NCBI GenBank assembly: GCA_031841125.1
Contig: CM063108.1
Location: forward strand, 52,846,122 to 52,910,121
From: Acanthococcus lagerstroemiae
Taxonomy: Eukaryota; Arthropoda; Insecta; Hemiptera; Eriococcidae
Length of the DNA: 64,000 bases
Direction of reading: 5' to 3'
Positions 23,101 to 30,934 of this stretch are shown here, piece after piece. Numbering within the stretch: the stretch's first letter is position 1; each line of letters begins with the position of its first letter. The notes under the pieces are model-generated. The model saw only the letters and a list, made by a program, of their open reading frames with translations. It was not told the DNA's origin and ran no database searches. The position numbers and the translations under genes are program-made.

Positions 23101-26100
23101 TCCGGGCCTGGGGTATCCCCCTTCCCCCTCCCTCTCGACAGGGTTGCGTGAATCTGAAGCAGAGAGGCGAAATGGGGGCCCGAGCCAGCCTCAATACGTC
23201 CCTCTGATCACGGACGCGATACTCTAAAAAGTAACTTCCGATTTCAGGGAGCCATTTTGGCATGCGTACATCGCCACACGCTCCACCAAGTGACCCTGAA
23301 AGACCCAAGTAAATAATTTTGAACAGTTTTCCTTTCGCACTTAGTTCAGAAAAGTTTTTTTTTTTTTTAATTTTTGGGGAAAAACTTCGTTTGGTTTTTT
23401 ATTTTACGAATAGCGGAGTCAAGGGAAAACTACTGAATGTTCCTATGACTGATCACGGTGATCAAAGGCGTAAAATGACTGTTGTCTATCGATAGCTACA
23501 TATATGTATACTGATGGTGAGAAATAATGGTTCTTACTTCAGGCTCGAAGAATACCAGTTCTGTTTAGTAGTGTTTGCGATTAAAACCATTATGTGCTAT
23601 AATAAAGGCTTATTACTTTCAACTGTACTTCCAAAAGCACTTACAAATTTTTTTCGTTTAATATACTTAATGCCTGTGTGTAGATATCAATGTTTTCATG
23701 GCTGATGGTTTCAACTGCCCTAATTTCCTATCACTTTTTTTTTTTACTATAAAACTAAATTGTAAAACAAATGAACTTTATTTATCAATATTAGTTCAAT
23801 GAGTAATGTACTTCGAAAATAGAAATAGTCAATTACAAAGGATATTTATGTTTCCTGTCTTCTTTACACTTTTCGTGTCATACATGTAAATATCTTTTCT
23901 GTTATTTATTTATTTTTTTTTTTTTTACAGCTCTTGTTGGGTATTCCTTCTATTTCACAATTCTCTTAGCACTTACTGTGCCGAGGGGAAGACGGGGAAG
24001 CGGGCCCCTCCCTGCCCTCAGCCTTCTCTACCCACCCATTATTGGGTATGAGCCTCCCCCAATTCCCTCACTTTATCCCTCCAGCTCCTTCTGTCCAGGG
24101 TATGTCTTCTCCACATGGGACCCAGCTCCTTGCGGAATTCATCTCGCCAACGGGTCAGAGGTCTACCTATATTCCTTGTGTAGTCATACGGGGTCCACCC
24201 TTCCACCCTTTTTTCCCACCTTCTTACCCCCAATCTTGAAATGTGGCCCCCGTATCTCCATTTATTTTTCTTGATAACAAGACCCAGATCTTCTAGGCGT
24301 GTTTTGGCCCTGATCTCTTTGGTTTCCACTTTATCTCTTAGCCTCACTCCCAGCATGCTCCTTTCCATTGCTCTTTGAGTAACCTGAAAGCGCGTATAAT
24401 TTGTTTTTGTTAATGCCCAAGTTTGAGCCCCGTAAGTTAATACTGGCTGTACACAGCTGCGCCAGACCGCCGCTTTAGTCGTTATTGGCAAACGGCCTTT
24501 GAAAATCTGCCGCGTTTGCCAAAATTTCCTCCATCCACTTTGAATTCGATTTGATATTTCTTTTTCTCTAGCACTATGGAAAGAAATTTTTTGGCCTAGG
24601 TAGTCAACCTCCTTCACCCACTCTATTATTTCGTTATTAATGTCATACATGTAAATATCTTTTCTGTTATACCTACAAGTAAATATTTGTAGACCAATTC
24701 CCCTAATGTCATTCATGTTGTCTGCGATGCAAATGGGAGTTGTGCTTACGGGTGACAAAACTTTTTTCTGATGGTGACAAAATTTTAAAGTTCTGAGCTG
24801 ATGCCCCCTCCGCCACCTTTACAAGTTGAGATGTAAAGAACAACTTCAATACAATTTCAGCCAAAAATCGGTAAACTTTTGGAAATAGTGCTGAATGTGT
24901 TCTTTCTTTGGCATTTCTTAAAAAGGCAAGCCCCGTCCTGCAGTTTCCCGCAGTGTTCCGCCGCTTATGGCTTGAAACGAAAAAAGTGTCAACTCGTTGT
25001 GTTTCCCCGCTTGTGCACTAGTTTTACTACATAAGAACATGTGTAGTATGAAAGTATATACTAACTTTATTGTGCGTTTTTTTGTTTTGTTTTTTTGTAG
25101 AATTGAACTTGGCCCACAATCAAATGAGCAAATTACCGGATGAACTAGAAGAATTATCAGCCCTGGAGACTATGGATATATCTCACAACTCTTTCATCAG
25201 TTTGCCTTACGCGGTGTACAACATGCCTAAGTTAGTTAATTTAAATGCGAGTCACAATTATATCATAGGTAAGTTGATTTCAAAAAACATGTATGGGAAT
25301 CGTTCATTCGGTGGTAAAATTCATTGACGTTGAAAAATGAAAGACAGGTGTCAAAGCTTTTCTGGAACTTTTGTAGATGACCATTGAAACAACCATTTTA
25401 TCTAAATGTACAGCGTCAAGCTCAAGGAGCTCTGTCAATTAGTATGAGGGGCATTCAGAAATTAAGGTTACAACAGCTGTGAAAAATCGAATATACGTAT
25501 TATATTTTAATAATATTTACAAAGTATGTGTAGAAACATACTTCTATTTCTCCACGTAATCACCTTCAAGGTCAACACACTTTTAAGCCTAGGCACAAGC
25601 TTTTTGATGCCCTTGTCGAAGAGGTTCCGCTCCAGCTTACAAAGCCACGTTTCCACTGCCTCTTTCACCTCCTTGTCGCTTGAAAATTGCTGTCTGTCTA
25701 AAAACTCCTTCAGTTTCGTAAACAGATGGTAATCTGAGAGCGCTAGGTCCGGGGAGTAGGGGAAAGTAACAATATCCCATCCAAATGACGCGATTAGATT
25801 CTAAGTGACTGCTGCAGTATGGGGGCTAGCGTTGTCCTGAAGGAAAGACACACCACGAGTCAGCATCCCCTTCCTATCGTCTTTCATTTTTTTTTCTCAA
25901 CTTCTCCAAGGTCTCACAGTATGCATTCACATTGATGGTGGTCCTTTTGAGCATAAAGTCGACCAACAAGACCCCTTTGCGATCCCATAAAACAGACGCT
26001 ATAATTTTTTCTCGGAAAACTGAACTTTGAACTTTTTGGTAGAAGGAGAATGGGTATGGCGCCACTGGAGAGACTGCCTTTTTAACTCAGGGGTGTAGTG

Positions 26101-29100
26101 ACACACCTTCGTCACCAGTCACAATTGAGTCAAGAAAACTTTCACCCTTTCCCTTCTCTGTGGGCTGTCTGAAAATTAGGGAAAGACTGTAGTCGTAGCT
26201 ATTCAACAGCGGCTAAATTAGTTGAAGCAGTAGGTATTTTATATGCAATGTCTCTTTTGCAAGGACCCCCTTCCACCTGGTAAGTAGGCAACTTACCCTG
26301 ACGATACGTAAATATGTTCACATACTCTTACATTTGAGGGGGCTGATTTATGGTCAAATTTTGAAGTTTTCTATCCTTGATTTTTTTTTTTCTCGCAACT
26401 GGAGATGTGACAGGAAAATGGTACCAGTCGATAACAGTAGAAGGCAGTTGTAGTAATCACAGAAAAAAAAATAGGTCGGAATCGGTTCAACAGGGTGTTC
26501 ATAAAATCAATTTTAGTAGAAATTATATCAGCATATTTTCACATTTTTTCAATTTCCCGTGAAACTTTTGCCCTCTAAAGCTCCTGTTTTTTTTTTGCAA
26601 TAGATTGTACAATAAATTTCCTATAAAAAAAAGTCATTGGCAATTTTCTTGTATCTGGATTAGAACTGCTCAAAATGGTTAAGAATTATTACTTTTTAAC
26701 ACAGATGCACAGATGCACAGGCCTTATGAAGATAATAATCATCTTCTTCAGCTACTTTACCACTTCAGAGAGATAGATCGCTTATGGGGCTTATTTACCT
26801 CCCTCCTTCCATCTATTTACCCCATATTTGAAATTGAGGCCCATGCAATGAGGGGAGGGGTTCTACTATTTTGTAAAGTTTAATTTGGGTATCCAATACA
26901 TAATTGGTTGCAAAAGTCGCTAAATTCGTTTTTGGTAATATTTTGGCCATATTCCCCGAACAGTGGCGCCTACTGATTGGAAGGAGGCGCCAGATGACAG
27001 TTGTGGTAACCACACAGAAAAAAATTAAGGATCACGGAAAGTGGTTGAACATGATGTCTATAAAATAAATTTCACTTAGTACAAAATTATTATTGGTACA
27101 TATTTTTTATTGCCCATGAAACTTGCTTTTTCAAGATGCTAAATATTAATTAATAATAATTCTTGCACCTTCATTCCCACCCCAATATCTCACTTGCTTT
27201 ACGGATCAAAAAATGTTCAATCAAAGAAATTGATTCCTATTCGTACATTTAAACGTTTTACAAAGCAATTGTTTTTGAGGGATATTTTAAAAATTTTCAG
27301 AGTATGTTACAAAAATTGTTCAAACCAGTCTCCATTGCAATCTAAACATATTTTGACCCGTCGAATTACTGAAATAGTAGACGTTTCCATCGATTACCAC
27401 CCTTTTACCTGAATCCACTAACTAAAGGACATTTACCTCAAGACAAAAATTCCGAATAAAATTTACCTGAATATTTTGTTCCTGAAAAACCAAAGTTCTG
27501 AAAAACAATCACGTGAGTCCTCTGTATATGCCTGAAAAAAAGAGATATTTTCCTAATAAATTAATATTTTGTATATAACTTCTTACCAACTAATACAGCT
27601 TCCATTCTGAAAGAAATGTACGTTATAGCCTTCACAACAGCCACAGCCGTGAGGTACACCCTCTCTGCATTTCCATGGATAGGCGAATATAAGATATGTC
27701 ATTCCCGTATTCGGTTAAGTGCTGTAGGGTTTGGTCGTTCTAGAAAATGTTCATTCAGGTAATTGTCTTTCAGTTTTTTTTTCTTATTTATTCAGGCAAA
27801 AGTGAGTTTTAGGATTTTGGTTTTCCAGGGAAATGTCCTTCAAGCTAACATTTTTCAGGCTTATGAATTCAGGGGGAAAAAAGGGGGAAATCGCTTCTAC
27901 CGCATCTGTATTTTCTCTTATCTGTTTTATTCCTTTCTGTATCCGCGTCAATAATATTCGCTCCTCGACTGAGGTCTTCCGCTACGGTACACTATTCTCT
28001 TCATTTCACCCCGTACAAAAAATCAATTACGTGGCATCATGTGAGGTGAATGCGGGGGCCATGGGACTGGACCCTTCTCCTCATTGCATGGGCCTCAATT
28101 TCAAATATGGGGTAAGTAGATGAAAGGAGAGAGGTGAATAAGCCCCATGAACGATATAACTCTGTGAAGTGGTAAAAAAGCTGAATATGATTATTATCAT
28201 CATCTGTGCATCTGTGTGAAAAAGTAATAATTCATAACATGCATATCTTGAACTCCATCTTGAGCAGTTCTAATCTAGATACAAGAAAATTGCTAATGAC
28301 CTTTTTTGTGGGAAATTCAACGTACAATTTATTGCAAATAAAAAAACAGTAGCTTCAGAGAACAAGGTTCACGGGAAATTTGAGAAATGTAAAAATTTTC
28401 TGATATAATTTGTACTGAAATTGAATCTATGAACACCCTGTAGAACTGATTCTGGCCATTTTTTTCTGTGATGACCACAACTGCCCTTTGCTATTACCTA
28501 CTGGTACCATTTTCCTGTCTACTTCTAGTTATGAGAAGGGGGGGAAATGTCAAAAATGGAAAACTTTTCCTAACTTGACTATAACTCAGCCCCTTCAAAA
28601 GTAAGAGTATGCAAACATATCTACATATGGTCGGGGTAGGTTGCCTACTTACCATGTGGAAGGGGAGCTATTGCAAAAGAGACAACTCTGTATATACAAC
28701 CTACTGAAAATACATTTCGAATACGTGGGACATCATTTAATAATGTTATAACTTCACTGTTACTATCTAAATATTTGTACGCCTCTAGTTCTTTTTGAGG
28801 AACTGAATCAGTCTACTCATGCTATCCTGGAACGATCTATCAGAACCTAATTTTACCTACAATATTTCATTAATAAGCTGTTTTTGCCCTATAAGAAGCT
28901 TGATGGTTTTTGAGAATAAAGCGGGAGAACTATTGTATGAGGTTTACCCTTCAGTTTAGGAGATGCAAGCGTCCGACAGGTTGGTCTCTGATTCAGAGAA
29001 ACAATTTGAATAATACCTATTCGAAAGAAACCTTTAGTAGATCTGAGCTCTTCAGATTTATAGCCTTTCTTTGCTCTAATTCGTATGGCGGATTTAAGAA

Positions 29101-29509
29101 ATAGAATGTATGTGAACTTACATCTCGACAGATAATATCCAAGAGAAAGCTGTAGAGTCTGTACTTATAGTAAGATTACAGGCTTCTTATAATGTTGATT
29201 AATTCAAGATGGCTATCAACTGACAATAGTCCATTCGATGTCCTATTTATAAGTTACTTATACTTGCTGAAAACTCTCGCAAATTCTGTAACTCCTCTAT
29301 ACCGTTAAACCACCTAGCTGAAGTTTTCTTCTCATTTTACAGAAGTTGACGTGGACCGGTTGCAGGCTTGCCCGTCGATGGAAATCGTTGATCTCGAAGA
29401 AAACCCCTTGACGACACCGATTCGCTCGGCGTTGGAGAAAATCTCCTCCATCAAAATCACTTTCACCTTACCCGAGGGCGTTGACGACTGGGACGATTTG
29501 AACGGATAA
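17102..29509 (+). CDS. LRRC20: Leucine-rich repeat protein, LRRC20-like (four exons)
   Basis: Joining 17102-17165, 21755-21898, 25101-25268 and 29343-29509 gives 543 coding bases: 180 residues plus TAA. The start ATG is in good context (G at -3 and +4). The N-terminus begins MAHAVTRVVHRCE, followed by a short cap (DLSECQLMQVPDAVY), then LRRs of about 23 residues with LxxLxLxxNxLxxLP spacing: ELNLAHNQMSKLPDEL, ETMDISHNSFISLP and VNLNASHNYI, and a C-terminal unit containing VDLEENPL. It ends EGVDDWDDLNG. No signal peptide or membrane segment is visible, so it is probably intracellular. Length and layout match metazoan LRRC20 (about 180 residues), a small LRR protein presumed to bind other proteins; its function is poorly known. 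All introns (4589, 3202, 4074 bp) are GT-AG and phase 1. The name is from memory of the family, not a search. Confidence 0.9.
17166..17989 (+). other. Intron 1, first part: nothing recognised
   Basis: Unique-looking intronic sequence. A short open frame at 17573-17779 contains no motif I can name. No repeat end pairs were found. Confidence 0.4.
17990..18257. mobile_element. CAGTGGYGTAGCC-type short TIR element
   Basis: A 268-bp segment starts CAGTGGTGTAGCC and ends with the inverse-like ATCTATGCCACTG. Ends of this type are common on non-autonomous hAT-like elements in arthropods. The flanking 8-mers (CTACAAAG left, ACTGAATT right) do not match, so a target duplication is not supported. The interior is AT-rich with a run of C near 18220 and no coding capacity. 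Confidence 0.55.
18779..19231. mobile_element. hAT-like element filled with a CTTCCAG-type array
   Basis: A 437-bp element at 18787-19223 starts CAGAGATGCGGAAGCC and ends, read inward, CACGGATGCGAAGAAGCC. Flanks CTTTCAAA (18779-18786) and TTTTTAAA (19224-19231) match at 6 of 8 positions. Between the ends, two blocks (18800-18935 and 19088-19215) consist almost wholly of degenerate AGCTTCC, GGCTTCT and CTTCCAG heptamers, separated by about 150 bp of ordinary AT-rich sequence. The heptamer is also present in the terminal repeats (GGAAGCC, AGAAGCC), so the array probably grew from the ends. Confidence 0.6.
19870..20004. mobile_element. Short hAT-like MITE, 119 bp
   Basis: Element at 19878-19996 begins CAGTGGCGTATC and ends, read inward, CATTGGCGTAGTTAGG. 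Flanks TTGAAATT (19870-19877) and TTGAAACT (19997-20004) match at 7 of 8 positions. It shares its terminal style with the element at 17990-18257 and is likely an internally deleted relative. Confidence 0.65.
20255..20380 (+). repeat. SINE 3' body fragment
   Basis: The stretch from CTAGGCCGATTCC through AGGTAATGCTCGAAGG to GAGAGCACATGAAAAG is the same as the tRNA-unrelated body of the SINE at 20408-20625, but the tRNA-like head is missing. It lies immediately upstream of that complete copy in the same orientation. It represents a 5'-truncated copy or a tandem integration. Confidence 0.7.
20408..20625 (+). repeat. tRNA-derived SINE, full-length copy
   Basis: The head contains a pol III box A (TGGCCGAGTGG, 20418-20428) and box B (GGTTCGAGCCC, 20462-20472), with tRNA-like spacing and the look of a Leu or Ser type tRNA. 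A body of about 100 bp follows (CTAGGTCGG, AGCTAAGACAGCCC, AATGCTCGAAAGGG) and the copy ends in an A-rich tail at about 20605-20625. It sits in intron 1 in the sense orientation. The head no longer folds as an intact tRNA, so it is not called as a tRNA gene. Confidence 0.82.
20738..21012 (+). repeat. Dispersed repeat family D, uninterrupted copy
   Basis: About 275 bp from GACGAGGAGGTGAGG through GAACCTCGGTCA, GAAGCAGAATGGC and GCGATACTC to GGCATGCGTGCATCGCC. The same ordered blocks occur at 22754-23280, where the repeat is split by a MITE. It is GC-richer than its surroundings. No terminal inverted repeats or protein similarity were seen, so the class is unknown. Confidence 0.7.
21755..21898 (+). 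CDS. LRRC20: LRRC20-like gene, coding exon 2
   Basis: A 144-bp exon (48 codons, phase 1 in and out) preceded by a pyrimidine-rich acceptor (TTTGCTGTTTCAG) and followed by the donor TTCAG|GTGCGG. It encodes DLSECQLMQVPDAVYHLM and the first LRR block up to FSLIS. The symmetric length means this exon could be skipped without a frameshift. Confidence 0.92.
21899..22753 (+). other. Intron 2, first part: nothing recognised
   Basis: No repeat boundaries or protein fragments recognised. Short open frames here overlap one another and have no motif. Confidence 0.4.
22754..23280 (+). repeat. Repeat family D, copy interrupted by a MITE
   Basis: The left part (22754-22874) and right part (23155-23280) match in order the continuous copy at 20738-21012. 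The MITE at 22875-23146 and its duplicated 8 bp lie exactly between them. The uninterrupted copy therefore serves as a paralogous empty site. Confidence 0.72.
22867..23154 (+). mobile_element. hAT-like MITE, family A copy 2 (nested)
   Basis: Element at 22875-23146, 272 bp, starting CAGCCCCGTATAGAG and ending CTCTCGACAGGGTTG. Flanks CGCGAATC (22867-22874) and CGTGAATC (23147-23154) match at 7 of 8. It is inserted into a family D repeat and is therefore younger than that repeat. Confidence 0.85.
23876..24670 (-). mobile_element. 5'-truncated RTE-type LINE with 30-bp TSD
   Basis: A minus-strand insertion at 23906-24640 (735 bp) is bounded by identical 30-bp direct repeats, 23876-23905 and 24641-24670, both starting TGTCATACATG. 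Its 3' end is an A-rich tail (a run of T on the plus strand, about 23906-23927). The protein read on the minus strand is the C-terminal portion of a reverse transcriptase of the RTE or craniofacial-development-protein-2-like kind: DYLGQKISF, VLTYGAQTWAL, then RWRDEF and RRSWRDK near the end. The last codon before the stop is about 24042. The LINE lies in intron 2, antisense to the gene. A 30-bp perfect duplication implies a fairly recent insertion. Confidence 0.85.
24671..25100 (+). other. Intron 2, last part with acceptor tract
   Basis: No repeat recognised. The final bases before exon 3 form a T-rich tract (about 25075-25098) ending in TAG, a good acceptor. Confidence 0.5.
25101..25268 (+). 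CDS. LRRC20: LRRC20-like gene, coding exon 3
   Basis: A 168-bp exon (56 codons, phase 1 in and out), acceptor TTTTTGTAG, donor ATAG|GTAAGT. It encodes two full LRRs (ELNLAHNQMSKLPDEL, ETMDISHNSFISLPYAV) and most of a third (LVNLNASHNYII). Because of its symmetric phase it is a cassette of intact repeats. Confidence 0.93.
25445..26200 (-). pseudogene. mariner-type transposase remnant
   Basis: Read on the minus strand, the segment contains in order SIVTGDE (first catalytic Asp), VLWDRKGVLLVDF, YCETLEKL, DNASPHTA (second Asp) and YSPDLALSDYHLF (third Asp), the DDD triad layout of mariner transposases, with about 33 residues between the last two acidic residues. Frame breaks and a stop after DNASPHTAAVT show it is dead. 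The 5' third is missing. A plausible 3' terminal phrase, GAGGGGCATTCAGAAATTAAG (written on plus), lies at about 25446, but its inverse was not found. It lies in intron 3, antisense to the gene and next to the foldback element at 26228. Confidence 0.85.
26228..28706. mobile_element. Foldback element, arms of about 630 bp
   Basis: The arm 26228-26858 is matched in reverse complement by about 28074-28706. Shared landmarks include the CAGTAGGT ends, TTGCAAAAGAGAC, GGTACCATTTTCCTG, CAGTTCTAATC, and the innermost TTGCATGGGCCTCAATTTC. Identity is roughly 75-80% by eye. The spacer (26859-28073) holds another partial copy of the arm, around 26985-27140, in the same orientation as the left arm. No coding frame is recognised and the outer flanks do not share a duplication. 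It may be a foldback transposon or two oppositely inserted copies of one repeat. Confidence 0.65.
27413..27875. repeat. Small inverted motif set inside the foldback spacer
   Basis: Left phrases ACCTGAATCCACTAAC, AAGGACATTTACCT, TTACCTGAATATT and GTTCCTGAAAAACC are answered on the right by their inverses, ATTCAGGTAATTGTC, GGTTTTCCAGGGAAATG and ATTTTTCAGGC. The recurring core is TTCAGG or CCTGAA. It may be a separate small TIR element. Ends are not sharp. Confidence 0.35.
28707..29342 (+). other. Intron 3, last part with acceptor
   Basis: No repeat recognised. The acceptor before exon 4 is TTCTTCTCATTTTACAG, a good pyrimidine tract. Confidence 0.5.
29343..29509 (+). CDS. LRRC20: LRRC20-like gene, terminal coding exon 4
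   Basis: Begins in phase 1, encodes EVDVDRLQACPSMEIVDL, EENPLT and the C-terminal helix and tail ending WDDLNG, then TAA at 29507-29509. No canonical AATAAA was seen in the next 900 bases except inside or beyond a MITE (30502 and about 30686), so the 3' end is undefined. Confidence 0.92.
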
Positions 29510-29981
29510 ATGATTTGTGCTCGTTACTACAGTTACCTCTTTTACTATATTATGTGCATAATTTAATTACCTATGTACTCGTACGTTTACGTTCTCAATG
29601 CGGATCCCGCGATACTGAGTCAAGAAAATGTATGGTAGTTCCTAAACTAATCCACAAAAGTCTAACATTAAGTTGACTGTAACATATCAGGAGTGCGGAT
29701 ACGTGTGCTGAAGATTTTTGACGACGTTTTGTTATATATATAATTTTTTTCATTTAGCTACATTCTTTAGCTTCATTATTAACGTTTTGTAAATATTTTT
29801 TAAACGTATTTTGTATCTTTTTATACGCGGTAGAATATTGATTAGGCTTTTTGTGTCACGCCCAGGCGCTTGTGAATCAAATATGGAGATTTTGCTAGTC
29901 AGTAGTATATTATGTAACTTTTGTCGCAAATGAAAAACAGCAGATAACTCGCTAAAAATTGGGAACGAAGTTATGCCGATG
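29510..29981 (+). other. Probable 3' untranslated region of the LRRC20-like gene
   Basis: AT-rich sequence directly after the stop, with no repeat signatures. Its extent is unknown because no clear polyadenylation signal is present. Confidence 0.4.
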
Positions 29982-30271
29982 AGTAGCCGGTGGTGTTTAT
30001 ACATGATTGCCGTAGCAGTTTTGGAAATCCGTCCGTCATCGTGGAATCGGTTAAAGAGCATTTCGAGGATTTCAGTGAACGAGTGTGGTCAAAGCTGAAG
30101 AGCTTCTGCAAATGGCGCCATATGGTCGCCTATAACTTTACAAGCACCCGTAGCAGTGTAGTTTGTTTCGTGCTGTTGTCGAATCTAATGTTCTTTGTGA
30201 ACTGGCTGCAAGATAGAGCTCTCCGTTTAGTATATCAGTTTAGAGACAAGTTGAATGAAAAAAGAAAATGA
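29982..30271 (+). CDS. Possible terminal exon of an unknown small membrane protein
   Basis: An open frame runs from the TAG at 29981 to TGA at 30269-30271. The peptide is charged and aromatic-rich (KEHFEDFSERVWSKLKSF), has one likely membrane segment (SSVVCFVLLSNLMFFVNWL) and a basic C-terminus ending NEKRK. There is no in-frame ATG before 30120, so if real it needs an upstream exon; an acceptor such as GCCGTAG is possible but has no pyrimidine tract. It is not a family I recognise. It could equally be open by chance within the 3' region of the LRRC20-like gene. Confidence 0.25.
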
Positions 30272-30366
30272 TTTAGATTTGCTTGTTATTACCTGTATGT
30301 AGGAGCTTTTGAACCCCATTTTTATTTTCTTATACCTTACTAATGGTAGTATTTCGAGAGTATTCG

Positions 30367-30536
30367 CTCTTCTACAGGGCCGTAGCCATAGGGGACATGG
30401 GAAGCGGCTCGTCCCTCATTCATGTTTCAAAATTGGCAAATTGGCAATTTCAGGTGCTTGGTTGGCAAATTCACGCATCTCAAGCGAGCTTTTCATCCCC
30501 TCAATAAATTTGCTTTGCTACTGCCCTGCTCTCCTG
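30367..30536. mobile_element. Short hAT-like MITE, 154 bp
   Basis: Element at 30375-30528 starts CAGGGCCGTAGCC and ends, read inward, CAGGGCAGTAGC. Flanking 8-mers CTCTTCTA and CTCTCCTG match at 6 of 8. The internal phrase AAATTGGCAAATTGGCAA is a small tandem duplication. Confidence 0.6.
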
Positions 30537-30896
30537 AAAATGTTTTCGAAATCTGTGTTCTTTACTTATAGAATGATTTTAAAGATCAGCAGTCTGAAAA
30601 CAGTCAGATGGTTCAGCATTTAACACTTCCTTCCTCATTAGTACAAAATATAAATATGTGATCCTTGCTAGACTGTTGCGAAATAAAAGCAGTTAGTTTT
30701 TATTTTTTATCCTTCAACTGAATTTCGCAGCCTGTTCAAATTCAGGAGTGAGTTAATTCTTTTGCGTATGAGCTCATTTACAGTACAGTGAGGAAATTAT
30801 TTTCAAAATGCAGATGTTTGCTCAAATTTATTATGACCGCCCTCTTTTCGAACAAAGGTGTCATCTATAAGTTGTTTACAAGTATAAGACGATATT

Positions 30897-30934
<38 letters not shown>

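Noticed and set aside
25526..25732. Plus-strand 68-codon open frame
   Set aside because: It is antisense to the mariner transposase remnant, which explains its openness.
30899..30930. Poly(A) tail of a processed pseudogene on the minus strand
   Set aside because: No gene-like body is recognisable next to the T run and no flanking duplication was found.
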